The notes: generated from the sequence alone by a model not told the origin. 64,000 nucleotides of DNA from Clostridiales bacterium (GCA_017620475.1 JAFZQI010000016.1:1-64000), one strand, 5' to 3'; positions 16,821 through 26,076 are shown, counted from the first letter of the stretch. A program made the numbers and translations.

Positions 16821-18725
16821 ATGGAAGAGAAGAGTAAAGAGAAAAGAAGAACCAGAAAGAGGATCGATCCCCAATGGATCACTCACTCGATCGTCGTGAT
16901 CGTAGCCGATGTGATCGTGGTTCTGTTTTCGTATTTTGCGGCGTTATGGATCCGTTTCGATCTTCAGTTCGGTAAGATCCCGGAGGAGTACTTAAGCACA
17001 TACCTTCGCATTATGCCGGCGTGGTGCGTGATCACGATCGTCGTTTTCTTCCTGTTTAAGCTTTATCACAGCATCTGGACCTATGTCAGTATGGACGAGG
17101 CTTTCGTCATGGTCAAAGCCTATCTGGTGCTGGCGATCTGTTATATCCTTTCCAAGTATCTGATGAAGATCGATATGCCGAGATCCTTCTATTTCTTCGG
17201 TATTTTCATTGCGCTGGTACTGCATGTGGCCGTGCGGTTCTCGTACCGTGCGACGCGCTTTATCGTCAACCGCTATAGTAAGAATTCCGAGCTTCGGACC
17301 GGTGATGTGGAAAACGTCATGATCATCGGCGGCGGTTCGGCCGGAAGCGTCCTGATCCGTGAACTCAACAGCGATACCCACCAGAACCAGAGACCGGTGT
17401 GCATCATCGACGATAATCCGAGTAAGATCGGACGTGAGCTTTATGGTGTGCCGATCGTCGGCGACCGTAACGATATCGTTGAAAAGGCGGCCGAGTACGA
17501 TGTCGGATCGATCGTTCTTGCGATGCCGACGGCATCCCCCCATGACCGTAAAGATATTCTGGATATCTGTAAGGAGACCGGTGCGAAGGTCCGAACACTT
17601 CCGGGCGTATATCAGCTGGCCAACGGTGAAGTCAGCATCAACCGCCTCAAGGACGTCGAACTGACCGACCTTCTCGGAAGAGACCCGATCGAGATCAATA
17701 ACGATGAAGTGTTTAAGATGCTCCGCGGCAAGACCATCCTGGTTACGGGCGGCGGCGGATCCATCGGTTCGGAGCTTTGCCGTCAGATCGCGGCACATAA
17801 GCCGAAGCAGCTGATCATTTTCGATGTGTATGAGAATAATGCCTACGCGATCCAGCAGGAACTGATCCGTAAGTACCAGAATAAACTCAATCTCGTGACC
17901 CTGATCGGTTCGGTTCGAAATACCCACCGTATCAACAGTGTCATGCAGAAGTATAAGCCGGATATCGTTTTCCATGCGGCGGCGCACAAGCATGTTCCGC
18001 TGATGGAGGACAGCCCGTGCGAAGCCATTAAGAATAACGTCATGGGTACCTACAAGACGGCGCAGGCGGCAGCGGCGGCAGGCGTGAAGACTTTCGTTCT
18101 GATCTCTACCGATAAGGCGGTTAACCCCACCAACCTCATGGGCGCTTCCAAGCGTATCTGCGAGATGGTCATCCAGATGATGAACCGTACGACTCCGAAT
18201 ACCAACTTCGTGGCGGTCCGTTTCGGTAACGTTCTCGGATCCAATGGTTCGGTGGTTCCGCTTTTCCAGCAGCAGATCGCAGAGGGCGGTCCGGTTACAG
18301 TTACCCATAAGGATATCATCCGTTACTTCATGACGATCCCGGAGGCGGTTTCTCTCGTTCTCCAGGCTTCCCAGTATGCAAGGGGCGGTGAGATCTTCGT
18401 TCTGGATATGGGTGATCCGGTCAAGATCGATGACATGGCCAGAAACCTGATCAAGCTTTCCGGATACACACCGGATGTGGAGATCAAGATCGAATATACC
18501 GGTCTTCGTCCGGGTGAGAAGCTCTACGAAGAGAAACTGATGGACGAAGAAGGCATCCAGACCACAGCGAACAGACTCATCTTCATCGGCAAACCGATCG
18601 AGATGGATGATGAATGGTTCAAGAAGAAGCTGGAAGAGCTGGACCGTGACAGTCAGGAAGATGACGAGAATATCAAGAAATATGTTCAGGAAATCGTTCC
18701 CACCTATAAACCAGGTTCCATGTAA
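16821..18725 (+). CDS. CapD/FlaA1-type membrane nucleotide-sugar 4,6-dehydratase
   Basis: A protein of 634 residues. Four N-terminal membrane helices (about 20-150) are followed by a CoA-binding-like Rossmann domain (IIGGGSAGS) and an extended SDR domain with VTGGGGSIGSE (about 306) and STDKAVNPTNLMGASKR, where Met replaces the SDR Tyr, as in PglF/WbpM/CapD enzymes. These convert UDP-GlcNAc or a similar sugar to the 4-keto-6-deoxy form, a first step to diamino- or deoxysugars of capsule, glycan or protein glycosylation. Downstream genes overlap or follow closely but are not glycan genes. Confidence 0.88.
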   Translation: MEEKSKEKRRTRKRIDPQWITHSIVVIVADVIVVLFSYFAALWIRFDLQFGKIPEEYLSTYLRIMPAWCVITIVVFFLFKLYHSIWTYVSMDEAFVMVKAYLVLAICYILSKYLMKIDMPRSFYFFGIFIALVLHVAVRFSYRATRFIVNRYSKNSELRTGDVENVMIIGGGSAGSVLIRELNSDTHQNQRPVCIIDDNPSKIGRELYGVPIVGDRNDIVEKAAEYDVGSIVLAMPTASPHDRKDILDICKETGAKVRTLPGVYQLANGEVSINRLKDVELTDLLGRDPIEINNDEVFKMLRGKTILVTGGGGSIGSELCRQIAAHKPKQLIIFDVYENNAYAIQQELIRKYQNKLNLVTLIGSVRNTHRINSVMQKYKPDIVFHAAAHKHVPLMEDSPCEAIKNNVMGTYKTAQAAAAAGVKTFVLISTDKAVNPTNLMGASKRICEMVIQMMNRTTPNTNFVAVRFGNVLGSNGSVVPLFQQQIAEGGPVTVTHKDIIRYFMTIPEAVSLVLQASQYARGGEIFVLDMGDPVKIDDMARNLIKLSGYTPDVEIKIEYTGLRPGEKLYEEKLMDEEGIQTTANRLIFIGKPIEMDDEWFKKKLEELDRDSQEDDENIKKYVQEIVPTYKPGSM

Positions 18726-18740
18726 CAAAGGAGCAAAGGG

Positions 18741-19508
18741 ATGATCTACAGAAACGGCGGCCCGCGGATGCGTGGCGTTTCCCAGTATCCGGACGGATCT
18801 CAAAGCAGTACGGGCGCCAAAGGTCCTGCCGCTCCCTCTGTGATGCCGGGAGGCACGATCCCGATTCCGACCCAGCCGGTGGACATGGGCAAGAGCCAGG
18901 AGACGAAAAGAAGAGAAGAGATCATGGTGCTTGTCATCCTTTCGATCCTCGTAGTTGCGCTGTCCGTAGGTGCATTTATCGCCGTCAATATTTTGCGGCA
19001 GTTCTCCGGATCGATTTTTACACAGGTTGAAAAGAGCGGTATATCCGTCTCGGATCTCAAATCTTTGGGCAAATTCCGGCAGCTTCGTGTCGGCGGCAGG
19101 CTGGCTGCAGGCCTTCTTCTTGCCATCGCATTCCTCAGCCGTGGTGTCACCACGCTCCTTTACGCCATCGTTTGGGGCGCATTTGACCTCGTTACGGTCC
19201 TGGTGACGATCTCCTTTATTCGGAATTCAGCGAAGAAAAAACCAGCCAATGCACTGGAAGTCGTGGCGGTCATCGTCGGCCTTTTCGCCGCGCTGGTCAC
19301 GATCTATATGCCTATTGAGATCTACACCCACTTCCGGGATTCCTCGTACTGGATCCCGGGCACGGACAATTACCTTTCGCTTTGGGTGATGCTCCCGACG
19401 ATCATCTGGGGCATCTACCTGCTGATCTATTTTATCTGTTCCGTGATCTATACGCTCGAAAAGCACCGTAACACTGTTACAGAGCCCGGAACCGGAGGTG
19501 TTTCATGA
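18741..19508 (+). CDS. Polytopic membrane protein of unknown function
   Basis: A protein of 255 residues. A Gly/Pro-rich cytoplasmic start of about 55 residues is followed by about five membrane helices (near 61-84, 118-138, 142-162, 172-192 and 215-238). I recognise no family. AAGGAGC precedes the ATG 15 bp after the dehydratase stop, and its end overlaps the phosphoesterase start by four bases, so it sits inside an operon. Confidence 0.7.
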   Translation: MIYRNGGPRMRGVSQYPDGSQSSTGAKGPAAPSVMPGGTIPIPTQPVDMGKSQETKRREEIMVLVILSILVVALSVGAFIAVNILRQFSGSIFTQVEKSGISVSDLKSLGKFRQLRVGGRLAAGLLLAIAFLSRGVTTLLYAIVWGAFDLVTVLVTISFIRNSAKKKPANALEVVAVIVGLFAALVTIYMPIEIYTHFRDSSYWIPGTDNYLSLWVMLPTIIWGIYLLIYFICSVIYTLEKHRNTVTEPGTGGVS

Positions 19509-20251
19509 CGAAGATCCTTTTCCTTGCCGATCTCCACGGCAACTATACCGCCACGCTGGCGATGGAAAAAGAAATGGAAAAAATCGCGCCGGATGAGGTC
19601 TGGTTTCTTGGCGATGCCGTTGGAAAAGGACCGAGTAATGATTTGACCTGCGACTGGGTCCGTTCCCATTGTGACCATTTTCTTAAGGGAAACTGGGATG
19701 AATGGATCTGCCGTGCATATCGGGACAGGGACCTTCCCGACAGCAAGAAGAACCCCTTTGATCCGGGACTTCGCTTCTACTGGCAGCAGCTGGGTGGGGA
19801 GCGGATCGCCTGGCTGGACGCGCTTCCCCGGGAAGCCTCGGTTCGGATCAGCGGTCTTTCTTTCCGCCTGATCCATGGGCGAACCATCGACAAGCTTTTC
19901 CAGGGAAGTGACTCGTCGAGAGTCCTGGAGGAGGGCCTTGTCGGCAGTGATAAGGTCACGCATTATGACTGCATGATCTGTGCGGACAGCCACAGGCCGT
20001 TTGTAAGGGCGCTTAGTCAGGGCTATGCGCTCAATACGGGAAGCATCGGTAATGCCATCTGCAGGCCCTGGGCCTCCGCACTTCTGGTGGAGGGAGAAAA
20101 AGACTCCAAAGAGCCTTGTCCGATCTACTATACTTCGATTTGCCTGCCTTACGATAACCAGAAAGAGGCCGAAGTTGCGAGGACAACACCGGGTCTTCCG
20201 CTCGCCGACTCGTATATCAAGGAGATCCTCACCGGTAAGTACAGCAGATAG
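19505..20251 (+). CDS. Calcineurin-like metallophosphoesterase
   Basis: A protein of 248 residues. FLADLHGN, GDAVGKGP and GNWDE supply the metal-binding D-x-H, GD and GN(H/x)D/E motifs, and IHG and CADSHRP the later histidines; GNHE is altered to GNWD, as in the YfcE/PrpE-like group. Cytoplasmic; it likely hydrolyses a phosphodiester or phosphomonoester with Mn2+. The substrate cannot be read from sequence. The ATG overlaps the previous stop (ATGA), which suggests coupled translation. Confidence 0.85.
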   Translation: MTKILFLADLHGNYTATLAMEKEMEKIAPDEVWFLGDAVGKGPSNDLTCDWVRSHCDHFLKGNWDEWICRAYRDRDLPDSKKNPFDPGLRFYWQQLGGERIAWLDALPREASVRISGLSFRLIHGRTIDKLFQGSDSSRVLEEGLVGSDKVTHYDCMICADSHRPFVRALSQGYALNTGSIGNAICRPWASALLVEGEKDSKEPCPIYYTSICLPYDNQKEAEVARTTPGLPLADSYIKEILTGKYSR

Positions 20252-20267
20252 AAATAAAGGAGCGAAA

Positions 20268-21707
20268 ATGGGCATTGAAAATATATTGACAGCCATCAAT
20301 GAAGGAAAATCGGATCCGGTTTTTGCCAAACTGTACGGTCCGGAACAAGCGGTCCTTTCCTATCAGAAGACCCGCTACATCGAAGCGGTAGAGGCATTTT
20401 ACAGTGCTTTTCGCATCGAAAAGAACTCGGCAGGCGAATTCGATAAGGGTTCGGTATGTGAGCCCGAAATGATTCCTGCAGCCGAAACAGCTGTGTTCTT
20501 GTTTTCCGCTCCCGGACGGACGGAGATCGGCGGAAACCACACGGATCATCAGCATGGAAGAGTTTTGGCGGCAGCGGTGGATCTGGATGCGATTGCCGTG
20601 GCTTCGTTAAATAACCTGCAGCAGATCCGCATTCTTTCTAAAGGGTATCCGCTCATCGCAGTGGATCTTTCCGATCTTTCTCCTAAGGCGGAAGAACAGG
20701 GAACGACTTCGGCGCTGGTCCGGGGCGTGGCGGCACAGTTTCAAAAACTCGGAACCGATGTTTTGGGATTTGATGCCTATGTCACTTCGGATGTGCTTAC
20801 GGGAAGCGGCCTTTCTTCCTCGGCGGCATTTGAAGTGCTGATCGGAACGATCATTGACCACTTAAGCAACGAGGGAAAAGCCGGTGCGGTGAATATCGCG
20901 AAGTTCGGGAAAATCGCCGAGAACCTCTATTTCGGCAAGGCCAGCGGCCTGATGGATCAGATGGTGTCGTCGGTTGGCGGATTCGTTAAGATCGATTTTG
21001 CCGATCCGGAGAGCCCCGTCATCGAAAAGATCGATAGAAGTCTCGACGAGGCCGGGATTGCTCTTATCGTTACGGATACGAAGGGCAGCCATGCCGATCT
21101 TAGCGGTGAATATACAGCGATTCCGGAGGAGATGAAGGCGGTTGCTTCGTTCTTCGGGAAAAGTGTTCTTCGTGAGGTGGATGAGCAGGAGTTCTACCGG
21201 CGCATAAGCGAACTTCGGACACAAGCGGGTGATAGCGACCGTCAGACAGGAACCGATATGACACGCGATGCCGGACGGCAGGAAGATAGCGATAAGACGC
21301 GAGATACCGGACGGCTTAGTGACCGGGCCATCCTTCGAAGTGCGCATTTCTTTGATGAGGACAGGCGGGCCGCTCAGGAAGCAGAGGCACTGGAAGAGAA
21401 AGACTTCCGGCGCTTCTTCGATCTGGTCAATGCATCCGGCGAGTCCTCAGCGACTCTTCTTCAAAATCTTTACTGTAGTGATGCGCCGCAGACACAGGGG
21501 ATCCCTCTGGCGCTGCTTCTGAGCCGGCGTGTTCTTGCGGGTGAAGGTGCCTGCCGCGTCCATGGCGGCGGTTTTGCGGGAACGATCCAGGCCTTCGTTC
21601 CGAAGGAGAAAGTTAGTGAATACATAGATGCTTTAGAGAGCGTTTTCGGGAAAGGTGCCTGTCACATCCTTCGGATCCGTCCGGAGGGAGGCATCCGGAT
21701 CCTGTAA
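20268..21707 (+). CDS. galK: Galactokinase
   Basis: A protein of 479 residues, longer than the usual 390. APGRTEIGGNHTDHQHG is the galactokinase signature, GSGLSSSAAFE the GHMP ATP loop, and VHGGGFAGTIQAF motif 3. It phosphorylates galactose at C1 in the Leloir pathway; no galT or galE is nearby. ATG 20268 follows AAAGGAG. An Asp/Arg/Thr-rich repeat insert (about residues 316-352) has TRDAGRQ and TRDTGRL units and looks like an expanded tandem repeat; it need not disturb catalysis. The paralogous N-terminal lead of about 70 residues before APGR is also long. Confidence 0.88.
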   Translation: MGIENILTAINEGKSDPVFAKLYGPEQAVLSYQKTRYIEAVEAFYSAFRIEKNSAGEFDKGSVCEPEMIPAAETAVFLFSAPGRTEIGGNHTDHQHGRVLAAAVDLDAIAVASLNNLQQIRILSKGYPLIAVDLSDLSPKAEEQGTTSALVRGVAAQFQKLGTDVLGFDAYVTSDVLTGSGLSSSAAFEVLIGTIIDHLSNEGKAGAVNIAKFGKIAENLYFGKASGLMDQMVSSVGGFVKIDFADPESPVIEKIDRSLDEAGIALIVTDTKGSHADLSGEYTAIPEEMKAVASFFGKSVLREVDEQEFYRRISELRTQAGDSDRQTGTDMTRDAGRQEDSDKTRDTGRLSDRAILRSAHFFDEDRRAAQEAEALEEKDFRRFFDLVNASGESSATLLQNLYCSDAPQTQGIPLALLLSRRVLAGEGACRVHGGGFAGTIQAFVPKEKVSEYIDALESVFGKGACHILRIRPEGGIRIL

Positions 21708-21731
21708 AAATATATAGATGGAGGAAAATGT

Positions 21732-22484
21732 ATGGTCGACGTAAAAGGAAAATGGGCATTTATCACGGGAGCGTCCCGTGGGATCGGTTATCTTTCCGCG
21801 CTGTTTCTGGCGGATCAGGGCTGTAATCTTATCCTGCACAGCCGGACGATCAAGCATCTGGAGAAGGTGATGGATGAAGTCAGGAAAAAGGGCGTACAGG
21901 CACATGCCGTGTTTGCCGAACTTTCCGAGCCGGAACAGGTGGAGCGTATGCTCAGCAGGATCGATGATCTGGGTGTTCAGGTGGATATCGTTTTGAATAA
22001 TGCAGGGGTTCAGGTGGCCTATAGGACAGACTATCTTTTGACACCGGCATCCGACTACGAGATCAGTCTTCGCATCAACACCATCGCACCGATGCTGATC
22101 TGCTACCACTTCCTTCCCAAGATGGCCGAAAGGGGCTTCGGCCGCATCGTCAATACGTCCAGCGGGATCCAGAATGAACCGGAGCAGGCGGGATATTCCG
22201 CCAGTAAGTACGCGCTCAATCGCGTAACGGTGGACCTCGGTTCCAGGATCAATGGTACGAATGTGATCATCAGCCTGGCCGATCCGGGATGGTGCCGCAC
22301 GGATCTGGGAGGCCCTTCTGCACCCAACAGTCCCGAGTCAACGATCCCGGGTATCCTTGTTGGTGCGCTGGTCGATGATAAGATTTCGGGAAGATATTTT
22401 CCGGCACAGGATTTCTGCGGCATGACCATGGAAGAGGCCGTCAATAAAGCACAGGATCTAAGCAAATATCCCATTCCTTATTAA
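21732..22484 (+). CDS. Short-chain dehydrogenase/reductase
   Basis: A protein of 250 residues. TGASRGIG binds NAD(P), NNAG stabilises the sheet, and S-x(n)-YSASK gives the catalytic Ser-Tyr-Lys. Typical of FabG-like classical SDRs acting on a hydroxyl or keto group; the substrate is unknown. A GGAGG site lies before ATG, 24 bp after galK, so they are probably one operon. Confidence 0.88.
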   Translation: MVDVKGKWAFITGASRGIGYLSALFLADQGCNLILHSRTIKHLEKVMDEVRKKGVQAHAVFAELSEPEQVERMLSRIDDLGVQVDIVLNNAGVQVAYRTDYLLTPASDYEISLRINTIAPMLICYHFLPKMAERGFGRIVNTSSGIQNEPEQAGYSASKYALNRVTVDLGSRINGTNVIISLADPGWCRTDLGGPSAPNSPESTIPGILVGALVDDKISGRYFPAQDFCGMTMEEAVNKAQDLSKYPIPY

Positions 22485-22487
22485 GAG

Positions 22488-22529
22488 GGGTTCCAGTCCT
22501 TTTTAAGTTGGGTCCCGGTCCTTTTTAAG
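22488..22529. repeat. Two 20-bp direct repeats, 22-bp period
   Basis: GGGTTCCAGTCCTTTTTAAG (22488-22507) and GGGTCCCGGTCCTTTTTAAG (22510-22529) differ at two positions. They lie between convergent gene ends, and the T runs may serve as weak terminators. Confidence 0.7.
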
Positions 22530-22537
22530 ACGGATCC

Positions 22538-22858
22538 TTATCTTTTGGTGATATCTTCGTACTTGAATTTTTTCATGCTGTAAAAGCTGCCTACGGCCAG
22601 GTCCATACCGGCGGATGCGCCGATGTTCTTCTCGTCTTCAAATCCCTTGCGGAGGCCGGACGAGTCTTCATCACCGTAGTCGTTCGACTTGGAAAGAAGG
22701 TGTGTGAAGATCAGGATGACCGCAGCGATGGCGATAAGGCACAGTCCAATGGTGAACATGATGGCACAGATCCGGACGCTCGTCTTCTCGGCAAAGTAGT
22801 CGTACGGGTAATTTAACGGATTAAGAAGCGTATGAAAAGAGAGTAAACTGTACATCAT
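22538..22858 (-). CDS. Small membrane protein, partner of zinc-ribbon paralogue 2
   Basis: A protein of 106 residues: a short amphipathic start, one membrane helix (about 28-54) and a hydrophilic tail with SNDYGDEDSSG. The ATGATG start overlaps the zinc-ribbon stop (ATGA), and GGGAGGTG precedes it, so translation is coupled. The helix-LL-(S/N)-(K/R)-SN-x-x-GD pattern matches the 182-residue protein beside paralogue 1 (1478-2026), although the tails differ. Function unknown. Confidence 0.75.
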   Translation of the reverse strand: MMYSLLSFHTLLNPLNYPYDYFAEKTSVRICAIMFTIGLCLIAIAAVILIFTHLLSKSNDYGDEDSSGLRKGFEDEKNIGASAGMDLAVGSFYSMKKFKYEDITKR

Positions 22859-24090
22859 TTGACACCTCCCTGTCTTTTCCTTGCGAAAATATTGGTGAGA
22901 ACGGACCCGGTACGCGTGAGTTTGACCGTGATACGCTTGAAATTCCGTATGGCGATGATGAGCATGATGATGCCGATGACAATGGGGGCTCCCGTGATCA
23001 GCTGCAGCGAACCTCCGTAGATCATGGTCTCGGCTTCTTTGTAGTCGATGTGCTCCAGGATGTAATTTCCCAGCGTGGAATAAAGGAAGATGATCAGTGC
23101 GCAGGCCGCAGCGGAGAGTCCGATGATCGAGGCCATTACCTTCGCCTTGTTCCAGGGCGCGGTACCGGCGACCTTGCCTGTCTGTCCGTTTACGAGGAAG
23201 GTATAGGGCGTTCCTTCTGCGTTGATGGTGATGAACCATGCCGGAAGAAGTACGTAAGAAGTGCGGTGCAGATCTACCTTCGGCATCGTCGAGACTGTCT
23301 TGAGGACGTGATTCGGGGATAGTGTCCTCATCCTCGAATGGAAGATCGTCCGCGCCTTCAGCTCGGCCGTTCCCTTGGCGCCTCGTGGCGTCTTGTCTTG
23401 AATATTGGAATAAAAGCCCATCAGATACGAGGTGTCAAAGTCCACTGCACCGTTCATGTTGTATGGCTCAAGAAGAGCGGTGGTGCGGTCATCAAGAGAG
23501 GTGCAGCACTCCACCAGAAGATCCTTGAACTCGGCGCTGCCGTCGAAGACGTAGGTCTTCTCGGTAAGACCGAGACGGTGGGTCTGGGTATCTTCGATCG
23601 TTCCGTCGAAAGTAAAGTACGGGATATAGATCCCGCGAACACACTCCGGAGGGATCTCTTTATATTTTTGGGGGACAAAAGCACCGTTTAGAAGGTTTTT
23701 CTTGACGTTGTCGATGGCCTCTTCTTTGGAGACCGAGAAAGGAATGATCTTATCCGGGCGATTTTCCTTTGAGATTCGGGAGAACACAACGGAAGTGGCG
23801 CCGCAGTAAACGCAGCGGGTGCTGATCTCGGTTCCGGTGACAAGCACCTCACCTGCGCACTGGCTGCATTTATAGACCTGGCAGTCGTACATCTCGCCGG
23901 TCAGGTCATCCATCTCGGACAGGGTATCGGCAATATCGACCGGTCCCGATTCCTCGGCATCGTGATAAAAATCGTCCGCATCAGAAAGCGTTTGGGGATC
24001 GACAATATTGCCGCAAACGGTGCAGACCAGTGAATCAAAACTCGGATCATACTCCATAGGAGCTCCGCATCCCGGACAGCTCTTCGCCAT
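22855..24090 (-). CDS. Double zinc-ribbon membrane protein (paralogue 2)
   Basis: A protein of 411 residues. CPGCG/CTVCG (residues 5-27) and CSQCAG/CVYCG (about 80-104) form two ribbons; the second is followed by TSVVFSRISKE, nearly identical to paralogue 1. The middle domain has PWFI-like PAWFITIN and LVNGQTGKVAG, and two membrane helices end the protein (about 318-340 and 365-385). Probably membrane-bound with ribbons in the cytoplasm. No enzyme motif. It heads an operon with the small membrane protein. Confidence 0.8.
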   Translation of the reverse strand: MAKSCPGCGAPMEYDPSFDSLVCTVCGNIVDPQTLSDADDFYHDAEESGPVDIADTLSEMDDLTGEMYDCQVYKCSQCAGEVLVTGTEISTRCVYCGATSVVFSRISKENRPDKIIPFSVSKEEAIDNVKKNLLNGAFVPQKYKEIPPECVRGIYIPYFTFDGTIEDTQTHRLGLTEKTYVFDGSAEFKDLLVECCTSLDDRTTALLEPYNMNGAVDFDTSYLMGFYSNIQDKTPRGAKGTAELKARTIFHSRMRTLSPNHVLKTVSTMPKVDLHRTSYVLLPAWFITINAEGTPYTFLVNGQTGKVAGTAPWNKAKVMASIIGLSAAACALIIFLYSTLGNYILEHIDYKEAETMIYGGSLQLITGAPIVIGIIMLIIAIRNFKRITVKLTRTGSVLTNIFARKRQGGVK

Positions 24091-24199
24091 AATGTTCTCC
24101 TTTTTCCCTCTTCAGTTTCCCTTTTTCAGATACAGCTAACCATATTCTATTCTACACAAAATAAAGTTTTTTTACATGGGAGAAACTGCGGAATAAGTA

Positions 24200-25315
24200 T
24201 CACAAAGTAAAGAGAAATTCCGTATCCCAGCAAAGAAGATGCGGGTGATGGCGCATGTAGACCTTGTATTCCGGAACGATTTCCTTGAGAAGAAGGGGAA
24301 GTGTGAACAGGTCCTCGCTCCGATGGTAGCAGGACACGATAAGCGACGGTTTATCCTTTTCGATGCATGACCTGCCGCCTTCGATCACTGCCCGCTCATT
24401 TCCTTCCACATCCAGCTTGATCAGATCGGCTTTCCGCCCCCTTAACAGTGTTACAAGTGAGGCGACTGTAAGGCTTTCGCCCTGGACCTCATTGTCGTGA
24501 TTGACCTTTGTATCCGACAGTTCATGCACGCCCCGACCGCGGTTTTTAGGAACAAAAGCCGTCCCGTCGTGGTCCGAAACCAATGCGCGGACACACTCGA
24601 TCTGCAAAGAATCACGATCAAGCGCCTCCAGATTTCCGGAAAGCTTCCTGAAATTTCTCGCATCCGGCTCGACGGCCAGGACGGAAGTGATCTGCGGGAA
24701 CAATCCGGTGTAAAGAGAAACGGTGTCACCGTCATATGCGCCCAGGTCGATATATGATGATTGCTCCGGGAGTGAAAAAAGCGAGGTGATCTCCTCCAAA
24801 GGCCTCTCGCAAGGACGAAGTAAAACATAGTTCCCCGTCAATTTATAGGATACGACCCGGTTGAAAGTGTCCCGGGAGGTCTCGTCGCTGAGCATGTCCC
24901 GGACGGCTTGAAGTTTCTCCCGGTTTTCCTCGGCAAAAGCACTGTCAAATACCGTTTCTCCGTATACCGGTACGTCTGGTGCGTACACTTCGCACTCTTC
25001 TGCGATCCGGTCGATATTGGCGATCACATCCGGAAGAGAGGTACCGAAGCAAAGGAGGACGATCATGTCGCCCAGCCGTTTGTGGAGATCTTCGTAGGAT
25101 TCGACTTTAAAGCCGCGGAAGTGCCGGTTTCGGACGAAGCCGGAACTGGCAAAGACGCCACTGACAGAGATCCCGAGCGAAAGAAGGTGATCGAGGATCT
25201 TGTCCGCACCATTTCCGGTCCCATAAAGAACGACCGGCTTTTGGGCGGTCGTCAGGTATTTCCAGATATCTTGTTTACAATCGAAAGCATCACTCATCTT
25301 GTTCGGAAACCGCAA
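24200..25315 (-). CDS. FkbM-family methyltransferase
   Basis: A protein of up to 371 residues. The N-terminal part (about 25-130) looks like a Rossmann fold (VVLYGTGNGADKIL) often fused to FkbM domains. The C-terminal half has SYIDLGAYDGDT (SAM motif I), AVEPDARNFRKL and LIKLDVEGNE, which are FkbM hallmarks. The family O-methylates sugars or polyketides using S-adenosylmethionine. The start is uncertain: TTG 25315 touches the gntR stop, and ATG 25297 is the other choice; neither has a strong ribosome site, so translation may depend on gntR. Confidence 0.82.
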   Translation of the reverse strand: MRFPNKMSDAFDCKQDIWKYLTTAQKPVVLYGTGNGADKILDHLLSLGISVSGVFASSGFVRNRHFRGFKVESYEDLHKRLGDMIVLLCFGTSLPDVIANIDRIAEECEVYAPDVPVYGETVFDSAFAEENREKLQAVRDMLSDETSRDTFNRVVSYKLTGNYVLLRPCERPLEEITSLFSLPEQSSYIDLGAYDGDTVSLYTGLFPQITSVLAVEPDARNFRKLSGNLEALDRDSLQIECVRALVSDHDGTAFVPKNRGRGVHELSDTKVNHDNEVQGESLTVASLVTLLRGRKADLIKLDVEGNERAVIEGGRSCIEKDKPSLIVSCYHRSEDLFTLPLLLKEIVPEYKVYMRHHPHLLCWDTEFLFTL

Positions 25316-25999
25316 TCATTTGCTGCCGTCAGAGATATACTGCTTGTACTCGCGTGAGATGATGTTCCAGTCCAGATCGAAACGCGCCATGTGCTTCTGG
25401 AAAGCGGCTCTTGCTGCGACCGGATCCTTGGCCTTGATCGCATCGAAGATCGCGCGGTGGTCGGATACGATCTTGAGGTCTTTGACGGAGTGCAGACTCA
25501 GATTACGTACACGGTCGAAATGCATGCTCATCAGGCTGACCATGTAGTAGCACTGCATCTTATTGCAGATGCGGTAGATCAGTTCATGGAATTTGTTATC
25601 CAGCGCAAGGAGTTTTCCCGGATCCCTGGCCAGGTAGAATTCCTGCAGTTCCAGATTGTCCTGCAGTTCCTGCAGATCCTCTTCCTTTGCCAGTTCGCAG
25701 GCGTCTTCCACCAGCGCCGTCTCAACAGTGATACGCAAAAATCTTGCTTCGCGGATCAGGTCGGAGTCGATCATGGAGACCAGACAGCCCTTCTGCGGAA
25801 GGATATCTACGATCTTCGATTTGGAAAGCTCAAGGAAAGCCTCATGTACAGGCGTTCTGGACAGGCCGAGATCCGTTGCGATCTCCTGCTCGCCGATCAT
25901 ACTGCCCGGTTCGATATCTAAGCTGATGATGTTCTCGCTGATTACACGAAAAGCATATTCACGGTTCGTTTCACTGGGATTCTTGGGTGGAACGTTCAT
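25316..25999 (-). CDS. GntR/FCD-family transcription regulator (likely uronate regulator)
   Basis: A protein of 227 residues. The N-terminal winged helix has EIATDLGLSRTPVHEAFLEL, the standard GntR recognition region, and the C-terminal all-helical FCD domain carries the metal/ligand residues D-x-x-FH (LDNKFHELI) and H (SDHRAIFDA). FadR-subfamily members of this type (UxuR, ExuR, LldR-like) bind sugar acids. ATG 25999 is chosen for GAGGAG nine bases before it. It lies 118 bp after uxuB behind its own promoter, which contains a copy of the shared operator. I infer that it controls the island by repression relieved by a uronate intermediate. Confidence 0.88.
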   Translation of the reverse strand: MNVPPKNPSETNREYAFRVISENIISLDIEPGSMIGEQEIATDLGLSRTPVHEAFLELSKSKIVDILPQKGCLVSMIDSDLIREARFLRITVETALVEDACELAKEEDLQELQDNLELQEFYLARDPGKLLALDNKFHELIYRICNKMQCYYMVSLMSMHFDRVRNLSLHSVKDLKIVSDHRAIFDAIKAKDPVAARAAFQKHMARFDLDWNIISREYKQYISDGSK

Positions 26000-26044
26000 A
26001 AAGCGGCACTCCTCTATAAAGGTAAAAGTCAATTAACTTATCTA

Positions 26045-26076
26045 AATATACTTCAATCCTAACTAGTATGCAAGTT
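26045..26076 (-). promoter_or_regulatory. gntR promoter with operator
   Basis: On the minus strand, TTGCAT (26073-26068), 17 bp, TATATT (26050-26045). The palindrome AACTAGTATGCAAGTT (26061-26076) covers the -35 box. This suggests autorepression by the GntR protein. Confidence 0.65.

Noticed and set aside
16992..18803. 603-residue open frame on the minus strand
   Set aside because: Shadow of the CapD-type dehydratase gene, whose motifs are all on the plus strand.
20025..20267. Upstream extension of the galactokinase
   Set aside because: It overlaps the phosphoesterase gene; a proper AAAGGAG precedes ATG 20268.
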